Assembly (NCBI RefSeq): GCF_002095465.1 | Contig: NZ_MLFP01000003.1 | Span: 310,001 to 374,000 of the forward strand | Reading direction: 5' to 3' | From: Pantoea rodasii | GTDB lineage: Bacteria; Pseudomonadota; Gammaproteobacteria; Enterobacterales; Enterobacteriaceae | Length of the DNA stretch: 64,000 nt | Shown here: positions 31,392 to 41,865 of the stretch, piece by piece | Layout of the letters: every line of letters begins with the position of its first letter | Position numbering within the stretch: the first letter of the stretch is position 1 | Notes under the pieces: model-generated | Seen by the model: the letters and a program-made list of their open reading frames with translations, nothing else | Databases searched by the model: none | Told to the model about the DNA's origin: nothing | Translations under genes and position numbers: made by a program

Positions 31392-31420
31392 CAGGGTGGC
31401 ATCTCGTCACCCTGCTCTTT
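31392..31420 (+). terminator. Intrinsic terminator of betIBA
   Basis: CAGGGTG-(9 nt)-CACCCTG followed by CTCTTTTC, 11 bases after the betA stop and just before the stop of the convergent TetR gene. Confidence 0.65.
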
Positions 31421-31425
31421 TCCCG

Positions 31426-32034
31426 CTAGCTTTGCAGATAGGCCATAATCAACCGCTGTAGCTCGGTCTTGATATCCTCTGCACCCAGTTCATCGCGTCT
31501 CGACGCATCATGCACCACCCCTTCCACGGCAGAGGCCAGCACTTTAGCCATTACAGGTGCACGTGCTGAATCGCTCACTGATGTTTGCTCCACAAACTGC
31601 AGATAAAACGCCGCATACTGACGCTCAAAATCTTCATGAGCATGACGTTCCGAAAGTGGCACCTCATCCAGCAAGACACGATGCAAATTGGGATCGATCA
31701 AATGCGCCGCAATAATGCCCTCAATTAAGCGATCAATCCGTGCCACCAGTGAAACGTCTTCTGTTGCCGCCTCTGCGAGCACCTGCAGAATGGCCGCCAG
31801 ATGTTTTTGACGTATCGCCTCCGCCAACGCCAGCTTGTTAGGAAAATATTGATACAGCGAGCCAATACTCACGCCCGCAATGCGCGCCACTTCATTGGTA
31901 TTGAACTTTGCCCAGCCACTCTTTGCCAGGACGCGAGCCGCCGCCTGCAAAATAATGTCCACCATCACCTGCGAACGGCGCTGGCGTGGTGCTTTACGCA
32001 TCGAACGCGATGCGTCAGTAACACGAGTATTCAT
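31426..32034 (-). CDS. TetR-family regulator
   Basis: 202 residues with a basic N-terminus (RSMRKAPRQRRSQVMVDIIL) and a clear TetR HTH (EVARIAGVSIGSLYQYFPNK at about 47-66). The C-terminal ligand domain is not diagnostic. It is divergent from the NADP-dependent oxidoreductase gene 56 bases away, and the two matching operator-like sequences at 32020-32035 and 32053-32068 (one covering its own start codon) suggest it represses both genes. Confidence 0.87.
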   Translation of the reverse strand: MNTRVTDASRSMRKAPRQRRSQVMVDIILQAAARVLAKSGWAKFNTNEVARIAGVSIGSLYQYFPNKLALAEAIRQKHLAAILQVLAEAATEDVSLVARIDRLIEGIIAAHLIDPNLHRVLLDEVPLSERHAHEDFERQYAAFYLQFVEQTSVSDSARAPVMAKVLASAVEGVVHDASRRDELGAEDIKTELQRLIMAYLQS

Positions 32035-32069
32035 TAAGGACCCTCCGCCTGATAATACGAGTATTCACT
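32020..32069. promoter_or_regulatory. Paired TetR operator candidates
   Basis: AATACGAGTATTCACTC (from 32053) and AACACGAGTATTCATT (from 32020) are direct copies 33 bases apart. Each contains the palindrome AAYAC-GA-GTATT, perfect in the 32053 copy. One overlaps the tetR start and the other lies upstream of the oxidoreductase ribosome site, the arrangement expected for a divergent autoregulated pair. Confidence 0.6.
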
Positions 32070-32090
32070 CACATATGGAGGAAAACCGTG

Positions 32091-33118
32091 ATGTTACCTG
32101 AAAATTTGCACAGCAGGGAAATTCGCCTTGCACAACGCAGCCAGGGCATGCCCGCCAGCGAAAATTTTACCGTGGTGGAAACCTCACTGCCAAAACCGCC
32201 AGGCAGTCCACTGCTGGTTAAAATCGTTGGTTCCGCGTGTCTATCTCAACCCGTTTAATGATGAGTGTTGAGGCTGAAGCGGTAAAAGGCATTCCGTTCC
32301 CACCTTTACAAATCGGCGATACGCTGGCGGATGCTGCGATAGGTGAGGTCATCAGTGCCCCTGCTAACAGCGCTTTTGCTGCCGGTGATATGGTGATGCA
32401 CCCTTACGGCTGGCGCGAGCATGCGTGGGTCGAGCAGCAGCAGTGCGTGCGATTAGCCAAACCCTTACTTGATCCAGCGGCCTACCTCGGTCACGGCTGG
32501 ACAGCCTATGCTGCCCTGACGCACGGGATTTCGGTGCGCGATGGCGACACGGTCTTTGTCTCCAGCGGTGCAGGCGCTATCGGTTCGATGGCTGGACAAA
32601 TCGCGCGTAAATTAGGTGCTACGCGAGTCATTGGCAGCACCGGTTCAGCTGATAAAGCGCTATGGATGTGCCAGCAGCTCGGTTATGACGCGACCATCGA
32701 GCGCGGCAAGGGCCCGATTGCCGAGCAGTTGCGCCACGCCGCGCCAGAAGGAATTGATGTGTTGGTGGATATCGTCGGCGGAGAGCAATTAGCGGCGGCG
32801 GTATCACAAGCACGGGAACACGCTCGTTATGTACTGCTGGGTGCCCTTTCCGCCGAGTTAGCCGCGAGTCATTCCAGCAAAATTGCGCCGGTTGAAATCG
32901 ACGGCTTTGACCTGATCGTTAAAGGCGTCACCTTAAAAGGCTACAGCGCCGATGAGAACCCGGAAGCGTTTACGCAATGGATGCATCAACTGACGCAGCC
33001 CGGCTGGGGTGATATGCATTTTGCCGCCAGCGCCTATCAAGGATTGGAAGCTGCGCCCCAAGCGCTGGCGGATGCGTGTTCCGGCAAGGCGCGCGGCGTG
33101 GTGATTGTGGCGCTTTAA
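32091..33118 (+). pseudogene. NADP-dependent MDR-type oxidoreductase (zinc-less, CurA/quinone reductase-like), frameshifted
   Basis: The first 44 codons (MLPENLHSREIRLAQRSQGM...) are in one frame. The rest (from VSISTRLMMS; Rossmann motif VFVSSGAGAIGSMAGQIARKLG) is in another. Adding one A to the run at 32220-32223 gives LLVKNRWFRVSISTRLMM, a standard family segment, for about 342 residues. It lacks the zinc ligands of alcohol dehydrogenases and is likely to reduce alpha,beta-unsaturated carbonyls or quinones. GGAGG at 32077-32081 supports the ATG at 32091 (a GTG at 32088 is also possible). Divergent from and probably controlled by the TetR gene. Confidence 0.85.
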
Positions 33119-33147
33119 ACGAAGATGGGTAGCGGTCTGCACTGCAA

Positions 33148-33167
33148 GGTCGTCGCTAGTGACGACC
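33148..33167 (+). terminator. Hairpin after the oxidoreductase gene
   Basis: GGTCGTC-(6 nt)-GACGACC, a perfect 7-bp stem 30 bases past the stop, with only a weak pyrimidine tail. Confidence 0.4.
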
Positions 33168-33282
33168 GATCCTCTCAATACTGGTCAACGCAGTGCGCAC
33201 CGATGTCAAAATTTGCGCTCAGTAGGGTGCAGAAAGTATGTTGTAACTAGTAACAGGTTTATTTAACGTCTTGCGGTAAAAC

Positions 33283-34182
33283 TCACTCCCGCTCAAGCGC
33301 CTGCAGAAATTGCTCAAGAATGGCATTCTGGCTCCGCCCTTTCCGCGTGACCACGGCGATTTTACTGGTGAAATGAAAGCGTTCTGGTGCAATGGCGCGC
33401 ATCAATCTTTTTTCTACCCATTGCGCAGCATAGTGATCGGGTAAAAAACCAATAAAGCGCCCGGTGAGGATCAAAAAGGCGATGCCTTCACGATCGGTCG
33501 CCGTGGCGTTGCAGTTGAGCTTCTGGTGCATGGCGATAGCTTCTGCTGTCATGCGGAAGGCGGGCGCGATAGCATCGCACTGCTTCAATTGTTCATCGTC
33601 TGGTGAATGCGTAAAGAGCGGGTGAGTATCACTGCAGAACAGTTGCGATTTTTCGTTGTAAAGCGGCAGGTAATCCAGCCCGGAAATCGGTGCTGTCTGC
33701 GGCAGCGCGCCGACGTGCAAACGACCATCCATCAGCCCTCTTTCAATCTCAGCTGCCGTCATCATGCTGATGTTTAGCCGAATATCAGGCCCCAGTTGAT
33801 GTAATTTTTCCAGCGCATGGGTGATTTTCATCTGCGGCTGGGTGACCAGATTATTGATAATGCCGATATTCAAATCACCGCGCAGCTGCTTGTGCATCTG
33901 GTTAACCTGCAGGCGGAACTGTTCGATAGCCGCCATCATACTTTCGCTATGGCGCAGGATTTCACGCCCTTCATCCGTGAGCGCAAAACCCGCCCGCCCA
34001 CGTTGGCACAATCGCATACCCAGACGTTTTTCCAGATCGCCCATGTGCAGGCTGATGGCCGAACGCGTCATCCCCAACAAACTTTCTGCCGCAGAGAAGC
34101 TGCCGCTCTCATTAACGGTTTTGAACAGGCGTAATAATTTGAGATCAAAGTCGGTGACCTGCGCGAGCGATTTGCTTTTCAT
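33283..34182 (-). CDS. LysR-family regulator
   Basis: 299 residues, N-terminal winged HTH (FKTVNESGSFSAAESLLGMTR-type segment at about 16-36) and a substrate-binding domain. It is divergent from the omega-aminotransferase gene with a 98-base gap that contains the inverted repeat ATTTAAC/GTTAAAT, so it most likely regulates that gene and itself. The inducer is unknown; an amine or beta-amino acid would fit. Confidence 0.87.
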   Translation of the reverse strand: MKSKSLAQVTDFDLKLLRLFKTVNESGSFSAAESLLGMTRSAISLHMGDLEKRLGMRLCQRGRAGFALTDEGREILRHSESMMAAIEQFRLQVNQMHKQLRGDLNIGIINNLVTQPQMKITHALEKLHQLGPDIRLNISMMTAAEIERGLMDGRLHVGALPQTAPISGLDYLPLYNEKSQLFCSDTHPLFTHSPDDEQLKQCDAIAPAFRMTAEAIAMHQKLNCNATATDREGIAFLILTGRFIGFLPDHYAAQWVEKRLMRAIAPERFHFTSKIAVVTRKGRSQNAILEQFLQALERE

Positions 34183-34222
34183 ATAGGTGAGTAAATCAAT
34201 AACTGAAGATGAATTAATAGGG

Positions 34223-34246
34223 ATTTAACTTAACTAACCGTTAAAT
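34223..34246. promoter_or_regulatory. LysR-type operator candidate
   Basis: ATTTAAC-(10 nt)-GTTAAAT is a perfect 7-base inverted repeat between the divergent LysR gene and the aminotransferase gene, matching the T-N11-A type of recognition site. Confidence 0.55.
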
Positions 34247-34280
34247 GCAAACTCTTCATACACCCGTCTGGAGAAACATC

Positions 34281-35612
34281 ATGTCTGATGCTGTCAACAC
34301 TACCGATCTCAATCTGCAAGCGCACTGGATGCCGTTTACTGCCAACCGTAACTTCCAGCGCGATCCGCGTTTCATTGTCTCTGCACAGGGACGCTGGCTG
34401 ACCGATGATAAAGGACGGCAGATTTTTGATAGCCTCTCCGGTTTGTGGACCTGCGGTGCAGGACACTGTCGCAGTGAAATCCAGCAGGCGGTAGCGAAAC
34501 AGCTGGGCACACTCGATTATTCGCCCGGCTTCCAGTACGGCCATCCACTGTCATTTCAGCTGGCAGACAAGATTGCCCAACATATGCCGGGGGATCTGAA
34601 CCATGTGTTCTTTACCGGTTCGGGGTCGGAGTCAGCGGATACCGCGGTGAAAATGGCACGCGCTTACTGGCGTATCAAAGGCCAGCCGGCGAAAACGAAA
34701 TTTATTGGTCGCGCCCGCGGCTACCACGGCGTGAATATCGCCGGAACCAGCCTTGGCGGTATTGGTGGCAATCGCAAAATGTTTGGCCAGTTTATGGACG
34801 TTGACCATATTCCGCACACGCTGCAAGCCGAACTGCCCTTCACTGCTGGGCAGGCCGAAACCGGCGGTGTGGCATTGGCCAATGAGATGCTCAAACTGAT
34901 TGAGCTGCATGATGCTTCCAACATCGCCGCCTTGATTGTTGAACCTCTTTCCGGCTCTGCGGGTGCCATCATCCCGCCGGTAGGCTATCTGCAACGCTTG
35001 CGTGATATCTGCACCCAGCACGATATTTTGCTGATCTTCGATGAGGTCATTACCGGTTTTGGCCGCATGGGCCGCTGGAGCGGCGCAGAATACTTCTGCG
35101 TCACGCCTGATATCCTTAATTTCGCCAAGCAGATCACCAATGGCGCGGTACCGCTGGGTGGCGTGGTCGCCAGCAGCGAAATCTACCGCACCTTTATGGC
35201 GCAAAAATTGCCAGAACACGCGGTGGAATTTGCTCACGGCTACACCTACTCTGCCCATCCGGTGGCCTGTGCGGCGGGCCTGGCGACGCTGGACTTGCTG
35301 GAAAACGAGGCGCTGATTGCGCAATCCGCCGAGCTGGCACCGCATTTCGCTCATGCACTGCATGCGCTGCGTGATTGCCCGAACGTCATCGACATTCGCA
35401 ACTGCGGGCTGGTGGGAGCCATCCAGCTTGCTCCGCGCGACGGCGATGCCACCATTCGCCCGTTTGATGCGGGGATGGCACTGTGGAAAGCCGGCTTTTA
35501 TGTGCGCTTCGGTGCCGATACATTGCAGTTTGGCCCGATGTTCATTACACAGCCTGCCGAGTTGGATCGTTTGTTTGACGCTGTAGGTGAGACATTGCAT
35601 CACATAGCGTGA
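34281..35612 (+). CDS. Class III omega-amino acid:pyruvate aminotransferase
   Basis: 443 residues, PLP fold type I. Hallmarks are MPFTANRNF near the start, FTGSGSESADTAVKMARAYW, GRARGYHGVNIAGTSLGG, the cofactor Asp in LLIFDEVITGFGRMG, and the PLP Lys in NFAKQITNGAVPLGGV. Closest in pattern to beta-alanine:pyruvate transaminases acting on beta-alanine or other omega-amines. I use the ATG at 34281 with GGAG upstream. Divergent from a LysR gene. Confidence 0.9.
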   Translation: MSDAVNTTDLNLQAHWMPFTANRNFQRDPRFIVSAQGRWLTDDKGRQIFDSLSGLWTCGAGHCRSEIQQAVAKQLGTLDYSPGFQYGHPLSFQLADKIAQHMPGDLNHVFFTGSGSESADTAVKMARAYWRIKGQPAKTKFIGRARGYHGVNIAGTSLGGIGGNRKMFGQFMDVDHIPHTLQAELPFTAGQAETGGVALANEMLKLIELHDASNIAALIVEPLSGSAGAIIPPVGYLQRLRDICTQHDILLIFDEVITGFGRMGRWSGAEYFCVTPDILNFAKQITNGAVPLGGVVASSEIYRTFMAQKLPEHAVEFAHGYTYSAHPVACAAGLATLDLLENEALIAQSAELAPHFAHALHALRDCPNVIDIRNCGLVGAIQLAPRDGDATIRPFDAGMALWKAGFYVRFGADTLQFGPMFITQPAELDRLFDAVGETLHHIA

Positions 35613-35639
35613 TGGCACGCCGCCCGCGCAGTGAACGGA

Positions 35640-36515
35640 TTAATCAAAGCTGCGGGCAGCAAATGTCCAAAAGGCGTCCAGCGCGGGCGAAACTTCCCGA
35701 CCCGCAGCGCGAACCAAACCAAAACGCCTCACCGTGAGCGGCTGGATTGGCATGGCAACGACGCCTGTCATGTTATCGGGTAACGTGGATTCCGGCACTA
35801 TTGCCACGCCCATGCCTTCTTTCACCAGCGCGTACGCGCTGGCCCAATCTCGCACCGTAATTCGCACATCGGTTAACGTTAATCCCGCGGCTTCCACCAG
35901 GCTCTCACCATTCACTTTGCAACCCCCGGTGGCCAAAATGAAAGGTTGCTGATGGAGTTCCTGTAGCGTGATACCCGCGCGGTGGCTGCGTACCTGTCTA
36001 TGCTGAGCAGGCATTAGCGCCATCCAGCGATCTTGCCCGAGCAGGATGGCGTTATCTTCAAGTCGAGGATTTAACACCACGCCCACATCCACCTCATCGC
36101 GCTGCAGCCAGGTGACGACTTCCTCGTCACTGCCCTCAATGACACTCAAATTGACGCCGGGAAAATCGTGCGCGAACTGCTTTATCAAATCAGGTAACAA
36201 GACTGACACCACCGAAGGAAAGCACGCCAACCGCACGCGACCTTGATCAAGACCCCGCGTCTGGTGAGCCAGCGAACGAATAGCGTCTAAGTGATCAAGC
36301 ATTTGCTGCGCCTGTTGCACCACTTCACGGCCTACCTCCGTCAGGGAGATGGCGATACGACTGCGATGGATCAACGTGACGCCGAGGGATTTTTCGAGTT
36401 GCGTAATGGCCTGGCTGGCGGCTGATTGCGTCATGCCAATGGCGGCCGCCGCACGGGTTAAGTTCTCGTGCGCGGCGACCGCGACTAAAAGCCGCCAATG
36501 AGTAAGATTCATCAT
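35640..36515 (-). CDS. LysR-family regulator
   Basis: 291 residues. HTH LTRAAAAIGMTQSAASQAIT at about 20-39, then a typical effector domain (RVRLACFPSVVSVLLPDLIK). It reads towards the aminotransferase stop and is divergent from the glutathione S-transferase gene. The intergenic region carries GTCAGTA (36516-36522) and its inverted copy TACTGAC (36558-36564). Either of two adjacent ATG codons (36515 or 36512) can start it. Confidence 0.87.
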   Translation of the reverse strand: MMNLTHWRLLVAVAAHENLTRAAAAIGMTQSAASQAITQLEKSLGVTLIHRSRIAISLTEVGREVVQQAQQMLDHLDAIRSLAHQTRGLDQGRVRLACFPSVVSVLLPDLIKQFAHDFPGVNLSVIEGSDEEVVTWLQRDEVDVGVVLNPRLEDNAILLGQDRWMALMPAQHRQVRSHRAGITLQELHQQPFILATGGCKVNGESLVEAAGLTLTDVRITVRDWASAYALVKEGMGVAIVPESTLPDNMTGVVAMPIQPLTVRRFGLVRAAGREVSPALDAFWTFAARSFD

Positions 36516-36614
36516 GTCAGTAGCTCAGCTAATGATGAGGTAATTGAACATTAATTTTACTGACAACGTGCGCGTAAGCAAGATGCATGCAGACAACAGC
36601 AACCAGGATTTGCG

Positions 36615-37214
36615 ATGAAACTCTATTTTGCCCCTGATACGTGTTCATTAGCGCCACATATCGTTCTGCGTGAACTGGCTCTGCCTTTCACGCTGGTACG
36701 TGTCAACAACCAGTCAAAAAAGACCGAAGACGGACAGGATTTTTATCACATCAATCCCAAGGGTTATGTCGCTGCGCTGGAGATAGATGAGGGTTCGATC
36801 CTGACGGAAGGCCCCCCGATTTTGTTGTACCTCGCCAGTTTACAACCCACCGCACCGCTGTGCGTGGCACCCGGCGGGATGGATTACATCCGGCTGCTGG
36901 AATGGCTCAATTTTCTTGCCACGGAATTGCATGCAGGGATGGCGCCGCTGTTTAATCGTGCCTTACCCCAGCCGGTACGTGAGGGATTTGAACAGCGTCT
37001 TTTTCAACGTTTTGCTTATTTAGAAAATACGCTAAGGCCAGGCCTGTTTTTACAGGGCGAAACCCTCGGTCTGGCTGATATTTATCTGTATGTTCTTTGC
37101 GGATGGTGCAAATTCTTCGCGATCGATTTAGCACAATGGCCTGCACTGCACGCGCATTATCATCGCATTCATGCGCGACCAGCCGTGCAAGCGGCACTTT
37201 TGGCGGAGCAATAA
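36615..37214 (+). CDS. Glutathione S-transferase family protein (beta-class, GstA-like)
   Basis: 199 residues. The thioredoxin-like N-terminal domain (1-80) has Cys10 in APDTCSLAPHIVLRE, the position of the beta-class catalytic cysteine, and the glutathione-binding NPKGYVAALEID and LTEGPPILLYLA segments. The all-helical C-terminal domain follows (LGLADIYLYVLCGWCKF). A CAGGAT ribosome site precedes the ATG. Divergent from a LysR regulator that probably controls it. Confidence 0.9.
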   Translation: MKLYFAPDTCSLAPHIVLRELALPFTLVRVNNQSKKTEDGQDFYHINPKGYVAALEIDEGSILTEGPPILLYLASLQPTAPLCVAPGGMDYIRLLEWLNFLATELHAGMAPLFNRALPQPVREGFEQRLFQRFAYLENTLRPGLFLQGETLGLADIYLYVLCGWCKFFAIDLAQWPALHAHYHRIHARPAVQAALLAEQ

Positions 37215-37307
37215 TTGATGCGTTTTCACATATAATCCAACATCTTCTTCATACTCTCTGCCGATTCTTCTGCTTCAATATCGCTTTGGATTCAGTCTGG
37301 ATCGGCC

Positions 37308-38210
37308 ATGCATCGTCGCCACTTTCTTACCGGCTTACTGCTCTCCCCCTTAGTCGCCCGCAGCGGCATTAGTCTGGCCGCCTCCGCGCCAAATCCCGCG
37401 CAAGTGTTGCCATTGTGGTCAAAACAACCGCCTGGCGGCGGCGGCCCTTTAGGGGCAATGGCGTTTAGCGCCAAAGGTACACAGCGCAATATTGCCATGC
37501 CAACGCTGACCGTATTCAAGCCGGCTCAGCCGAATGGACGCGCCGTGCTGGTTGCCGCAGGTGGCGGCTATACGCGTATTGAAATGGGCAAAGAAGCCTG
37601 GCCTGCTGCAGCGTGGCTGGTCGCTCAGGGCTACACGGCCTATGTGCTGAGTTATCGCTTGCCGCAGGAAGGCTGGAAAGATGGCGCGCTGGTGTCACTT
37701 CAGGATGCGCAGCGCGCGTTGCGCGTTGTCCGTCATCGCGAAAATAATGTCAGCGTATTAGGCTTTTCGGCCGGCGGACACCTGCTGGGTATGGCGGTCA
37801 ATCGACCCGGATTTCATGCTTATCAGGCCAGCGACGAACTGGACAATCTCCCCGCAACCGCCGATCGGGCGGCGCTGATCTATCCCATCATTACGCTGGA
37901 GCCGCCTTACGCCCACACTTCCACGCACAAAGTGTTGGTGGGGAAAGGCGCGTCACTCAGCGCCGATACGGCCTGGTCGGTTCAGTCCTACGTTACTCCG
38001 CAGTCACCGCCATTTTTCCTTGTGCAGGCCGAGGATGATCCGGTTTCCGATCCGCACAACACCTTGATCATGGCTGCCGCCTGTCAACAAGCGCATGTGC
38101 CGGTGGAGATGTATCGCTATCCCAGCGGCGGCCACGGTTTTGGAATGGGCAAGCCCGGCACACTCACTACAGAGTGGCCGGGGCATTATCTGCACTGGTT
38201 AAACGGTTGA
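37308..38210 (+). CDS. Secreted alpha/beta hydrolase (carbohydrate esterase / BD-FAE type)
   Basis: 300 residues with an N-terminal [15 protein letters not shown] export signal that looks Tat-like (twin Arg then FL). The oxyanion region [15 protein letters not shown], the nucleophile Ser in [12 protein letters not shown], the Asp in [13 protein letters not shown] and the His in [10 protein letters not shown] form a complete catalytic triad. Related proteins deacetylate xylan or other sugars, so periplasmic plant-polymer processing is possible. Its last 12 bases overlap the end of the convergent hydrolase gene. Confidence 0.87.
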   Translation: MHRRHFLTGLLLSPLVARSGISLAASAPNPAQVLPLWSKQPPGGGGPLGAMAFSAKGTQRNIAMPTLTVFKPAQPNGRAVLVAAGGGYTRIEMGKEAWPAAAWLVAQGYTAYVLSYRLPQEGWKDGALVSLQDAQRALRVVRHRENNVSVLGFSAGGHLLGMAVNRPGFHAYQASDELDNLPATADRAALIYPIITLEPPYAHTSTHKVLVGKGASLSADTAWSVQSYVTPQSPPFFLVQAEDDPVSDPHNTLIMAAACQQAHVPVEMYRYPSGGHGFGMGKPGTLTTEWPGHYLHWLNG

Positions 38211-38906
38211 CGCTGCGGAGGGTTGAGCCAGGCCAGCCAGCAACGTTTCCGAGCTGGCCACCGCACCAAAAATGCCGCCCTGCATATGAATCATGCTCAG
38301 CGCCGCTTCATGGTGTTTTAGCTCAGTGGCGGCGCAACAGTCAGACAGCACCAGGCACTCAAATCCGCGATCGTTGGCTTCGCGCAGCGTGGTGTGAACA
38401 CAGACGTCGGTGGTGATACCCGTGATGATCAGATTGCGGATCCCCTGGCTACGCAGGATCAGTTCGAGATCGGTGGCATAAAAAGAGCCTTTGCCCGGCT
38501 TATCAATGATGGTTTCACCGGGTAATGGTGCCAGTTCCGGGATGATCTCCCAGCCCGGTTCTCCCCGCACCAGAATCCGCCCACAGGGACCGGGCGCGCC
38601 GATCTCCGCCTGCATCCGCTTTGAACGCCAGCGTTTATTGGCCGGCAAATCACTCAAGTCAGGACGATGACCTTCACGGGTATGAATGATTGGGAAGCCC
38701 CACTCTCGCATGCGTGCCAACACACGCTGCAACGGCGCAATTGGGGGGCGGGTCAATGCGATGTCATAACCCATGCTATCGACGTAGCCACCCTTGCCAC
38801 AAAAATCGGTTTGCATATCAATGACGATCAGCGCGGTATCGGCAGGCGAGCACTGTCCATCATACGGCCAGGGATAAGGCGTGGAATCAAAAGTAAACTC
38901 AGGCAT
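38199..38906 (-). CDS. Cysteine hydrolase of the isochorismatase superfamily, biuret amidohydrolase-like
   Basis: 235 residues. The catalytic Asp is in [15 protein letters not shown], Lys in [15 protein letters not shown], and Cys in [18 protein letters not shown], followed by [11 protein letters not shown]. This combination matches biuret/ureidoacrylate-type amidohydrolases. It overlaps the NCS1 permease stop by 8 bases (ATGCCTGA) and is the third gene of the unit amidase-permease-hydrolase. The likely role is hydrolysis of a small imported urea- or amide-type nitrogen compound. The exact substrate is inferred. Confidence 0.85.
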   Translation of the reverse strand: MPEFTFDSTPYPWPYDGQCSPADTALIVIDMQTDFCGKGGYVDSMGYDIALTRPPIAPLQRVLARMREWGFPIIHTREGHRPDLSDLPANKRWRSKRMQAEIGAPGPCGRILVRGEPGWEIIPELAPLPGETIIDKPGKGSFYATDLELILRSQGIRNLIITGITTDVCVHTTLREANDRGFECLVLSDCCAATELKHHEAALSMIHMQGGIFGAVASSETLLAGLAQPSAASTV

Positions 38907-40209
38907 TTTTCTGCTCCATCAGGCTTGCGCTGTTTTCGCGTTTCAGTTTGACAATCAATGTGTAACTGACTGCAGCCGTTACCAAACCAATGACCGCTTC
39001 ACCAAACTGTGGGAATTCAAGGTGGGCAATCACCGCGCACAAGCTGCCAATCGCCCAGGCCGCGAACGCACTGCCGCGCAGGCGACGGGTTTTGCGCTGC
39101 TCACTGATTTTTGCCATGAAGATCAAATCAACGATCATCACCGCGCCAAAAGGCGGCACCACGATGCCCAGCAAACTCAGCCATTCGAGGAAGTAGGACC
39201 AGACGCCTGCCAATGCCAGCGCCCCGCCAACCGCCCCGAGAATCAATGTCCAGATACGCATTTTGCTGCTGAACAGATGGCTGAAGCCCACGGCACCGTT
39301 GTACAAACAATGGGTGCAAACCGAGCCAAGATTAATGAAGACAAACAGGAAAGCGATGATGGAGAGTAACGTGCCGTGGTTCATCAGCATCGGCAGGAAA
39401 TTGCCGCCATTATTCACCGGATCAACCGCCGCACCGACTGCCACAATCACTACGCCAAACAAATAAGAGATCACATTCGCCAGCGGGAAAGCGGAAAACG
39501 CGGCGATAACTGCAGATTTACCGTCTTTTGACCAACGGGTGAAATCCGCTGTCATGGTGCCCGAATCAGCGAATCCCGCCACCACCATGGTCACTGCCGT
39601 TCCCATACTCATAGCGCCGACGGCACTGGCACTGCCCTTGAACTGGGTGATGGTGCTGAAATCATGGTCCTGTCCAATCAGCCACAACGCGACCAAACCG
39701 AGCACGACAAAAAGTGGCGCGGCAATCATTCCCAGAATCGACAACGCACGAACGCCGAGGAAGGTAACGCCGGTGTACAGCACCATAGCGATGGCGGTTA
39801 CCGCAAGTGCGTTCCAGCCAAAGGTTTGGTTGATTACCGTGCCGGTTAATCCGGTTTGAAACGCATACCAGCCAATCACCACCGTCGAGAGGAAACCGGA
39901 AACCAGGATATAGCCTTTGGTGCCGAAGGTACGCTTTGCCTGCAGCGCGAAGTTCATCCCAGTATTACCCGCCAACCAGCTAAGTGCACCAACATAAGCG
40001 AACAGCACCAGATTGCCGAGCAGGATGGCAATCAGCGCCGGCCAGAATCCCAGGTGCCAGGTAATGATGCCGCCAAATAACGCATTGGTGAGGATCATCG
40101 GGAAACCAAACCACACAGCAGACACCGAGCGCGTTGAGTGACGATGACTTAAAGGAACCGGCTCGTGTTCAAATTCCTGCTCTAATGCAGGGGACGATTT
40201 ATGACTCAT
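38899..40209 (-). CDS. NCS1-family nucleobase/allantoin-type cation symporter (CodB-like)
   Basis: 436 residues with about 12 membrane helices. It starts [20 protein letters not shown], followed by [20 protein letters not shown] in the first helix and [20 protein letters not shown] in the middle, both typical for the CodB/PurR-type NCS1 family. The ATG at 40207-40209 with GGAG upstream is chosen over a long upstream frame that lies within the amidase gene. It overlaps the amidase end by 11 bases. It probably imports the substrate for the two flanking amide hydrolases. Confidence 0.9.
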   Translation of the reverse strand: MSHKSSPALEQEFEHEPVPLSHRHSTRSVSAVWFGFPMILTNALFGGIITWHLGFWPALIAILLGNLVLFAYVGALSWLAGNTGMNFALQAKRTFGTKGYILVSGFLSTVVIGWYAFQTGLTGTVINQTFGWNALAVTAIAMVLYTGVTFLGVRALSILGMIAAPLFVVLGLVALWLIGQDHDFSTITQFKGSASAVGAMSMGTAVTMVVAGFADSGTMTADFTRWSKDGKSAVIAAFSAFPLANVISYLFGVVIVAVGAAVDPVNNGGNFLPMLMNHGTLLSIIAFLFVFINLGSVCTHCLYNGAVGFSHLFSSKMRIWTLILGAVGGALALAGVWSYFLEWLSLLGIVVPPFGAVMIVDLIFMAKISEQRKTRRLRGSAFAAWAIGSLCAVIAHLEFPQFGEAVIGLVTAAVSYTLIVKLKRENSASLMEQKNA

Positions 40210-41649
40210 GGGCAACTCCGATAGAGGCAGGATAAAGGTGATTCCACGGTTGGATGCGCTCAAAAGCGGCACTTGCCGCCAGCACCAGGCCATCGTCCAG
40301 GTGACGACCCACGATTTGCAGACCAATCGGCAAACCGCTGGCGGTGAAGCCCGCAGGGATTGAGGCCGCCGGTTGGCCAGTGAAATTGAACGGATAACAG
40401 AACGATAACCAGTGATCGCTGCGTACCATGCGCCCATCAATGATTTCCGGTCCCTGCATGTTGAGCGGGAACGGCGGCACTGCTAGCGTGGGCGTTAATA
40501 ACAGGTCGTAACGCTGCATAAAGCGCCACAGTTGATTACAGATTTTCTTACGTGCGGTATTGGCGTCGGTAAAGTGCTCAGCGCGCCATTCACGTTGCAG
40601 CATGGCGCTAAGATGCGGTGACATACGTGAACCCAAATCGGTTTGCATCTGGCGCATGCCGGTTAGGTCGCTTTCAAACGCCACCAGCGCAGCAAAGGTG
40701 GCTCCCTCATCGGCAATGCCGGGATCCACTTCTTCTAATTCCGCCCCCAGTTCTTGCGCAAAAAGTCGCGCGGCTTTAGTGACAACGTCACGCACCTCGG
40801 GATCCATGGCAACATAACCAAAGTCGGCGCTGAAGGCGATGCGCAGTCCGTTTAGCGGTTTGTCCAGTGCGCCAAGCCAGTCAACATCACTGCAGGGAAT
40901 GGAGTGCCGATCGCGCATGTCCGGCCCCGCCATCACAGACATCATTAATGCACTGTCACGCACCGTGCGCGTCATTGGACCAATGTGCTCCAGCGATTCC
41001 CAACTCGAAACGCCGGGATAACGCTCATCGCGACAGCCTGGCCATAACGGCACACGTCCCATGGAAGCTTTGAAGCCATACACGCCACAGTGCGCTGCCG
41101 GAATGCGTACCGAGCCACCGCCGTCACTGCCCAGTGCGATCGGACAAAGTCGTGCTGCCAGTGCCGCGCCAGAACCCGCACTCGATCCGCCCGGTGTTTT
41201 GCTCAAGTCCCACGGATTACGCGGCGAGGGAAATAGCGGATTGTGGCCAACGCCGCTGTAGCCAAACTCTGGCGCAGTGGTTTTACCGAGCAGCACCGCA
41301 TCGGCGGCCAGCAGGCGTTCCACCGTAATGTCGTCATCTTCTGGCATAAAATCGGCATATGCCGCAGACCCCGAGGTCGTCTTTACCCCAGCAGTGCAAA
41401 TCAAGTCCTTTACCGCCAGCGGTACCCCGGCAAATGCCCCCAGCTTTTCACCCCGCCCACGTTTCGCATCCACAGCCGCCGCCTGCTTAAGTGCCAGCTC
41501 CGGCGTTGCCGTGCAAAAGGCTGAATGTGTGGCTCGCGCTGATCCATACGATCTAACGCAGCTTGAGTCAGCTCACGCGCAGAAATCTCACCCTCGCGGA
41601 TTAACGCCGCCAATGCCGTGGCATCGCCATCCAGTAATGCATCCAACAT
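40199..41649 (-). pseudogene. Amidase-signature hydrolase, frameshifted
   Basis: Amidase signature family (GatA/AtzF-like fold), about 483 residues when repaired. The catalytic Lys is in GVPLAVKDLI, the cis-Ser and nucleophile Ser lie in TPGGSSAGSGAALAA, and GSDGGGSVRIPAA follows. The N-terminal 52 codons (MLDALLDGDATALAALIREG..) are in a different frame. One T missing (minus strand) from the run at 41515-41518 explains it and gives QPFCTATPELALKQAA. First gene of the overlapping unit with the NCS1 permease and the biuret-hydrolase-like gene. It could act on allophanate or another small amide. Confidence 0.87.
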
Positions 41650-41865
41650 GCTTAAACTCCCGATTTGGTCACTTAACGGGATTAATGCAGTTTACGTGCC
41701 AGTTGATCTATAACAGAGCCGCAAAAGGGATGACATCAGGTGGGATACGGGCTTGGATACAAGATCGAATACTTATGTTTCTTTACGATGCGGGGGATAA
41801 TGCGTGAAGCACAAAAATGGCGCATCGCTGCGCCACTTTGGTCCACAGAGTGTTCAACAGCGGGT

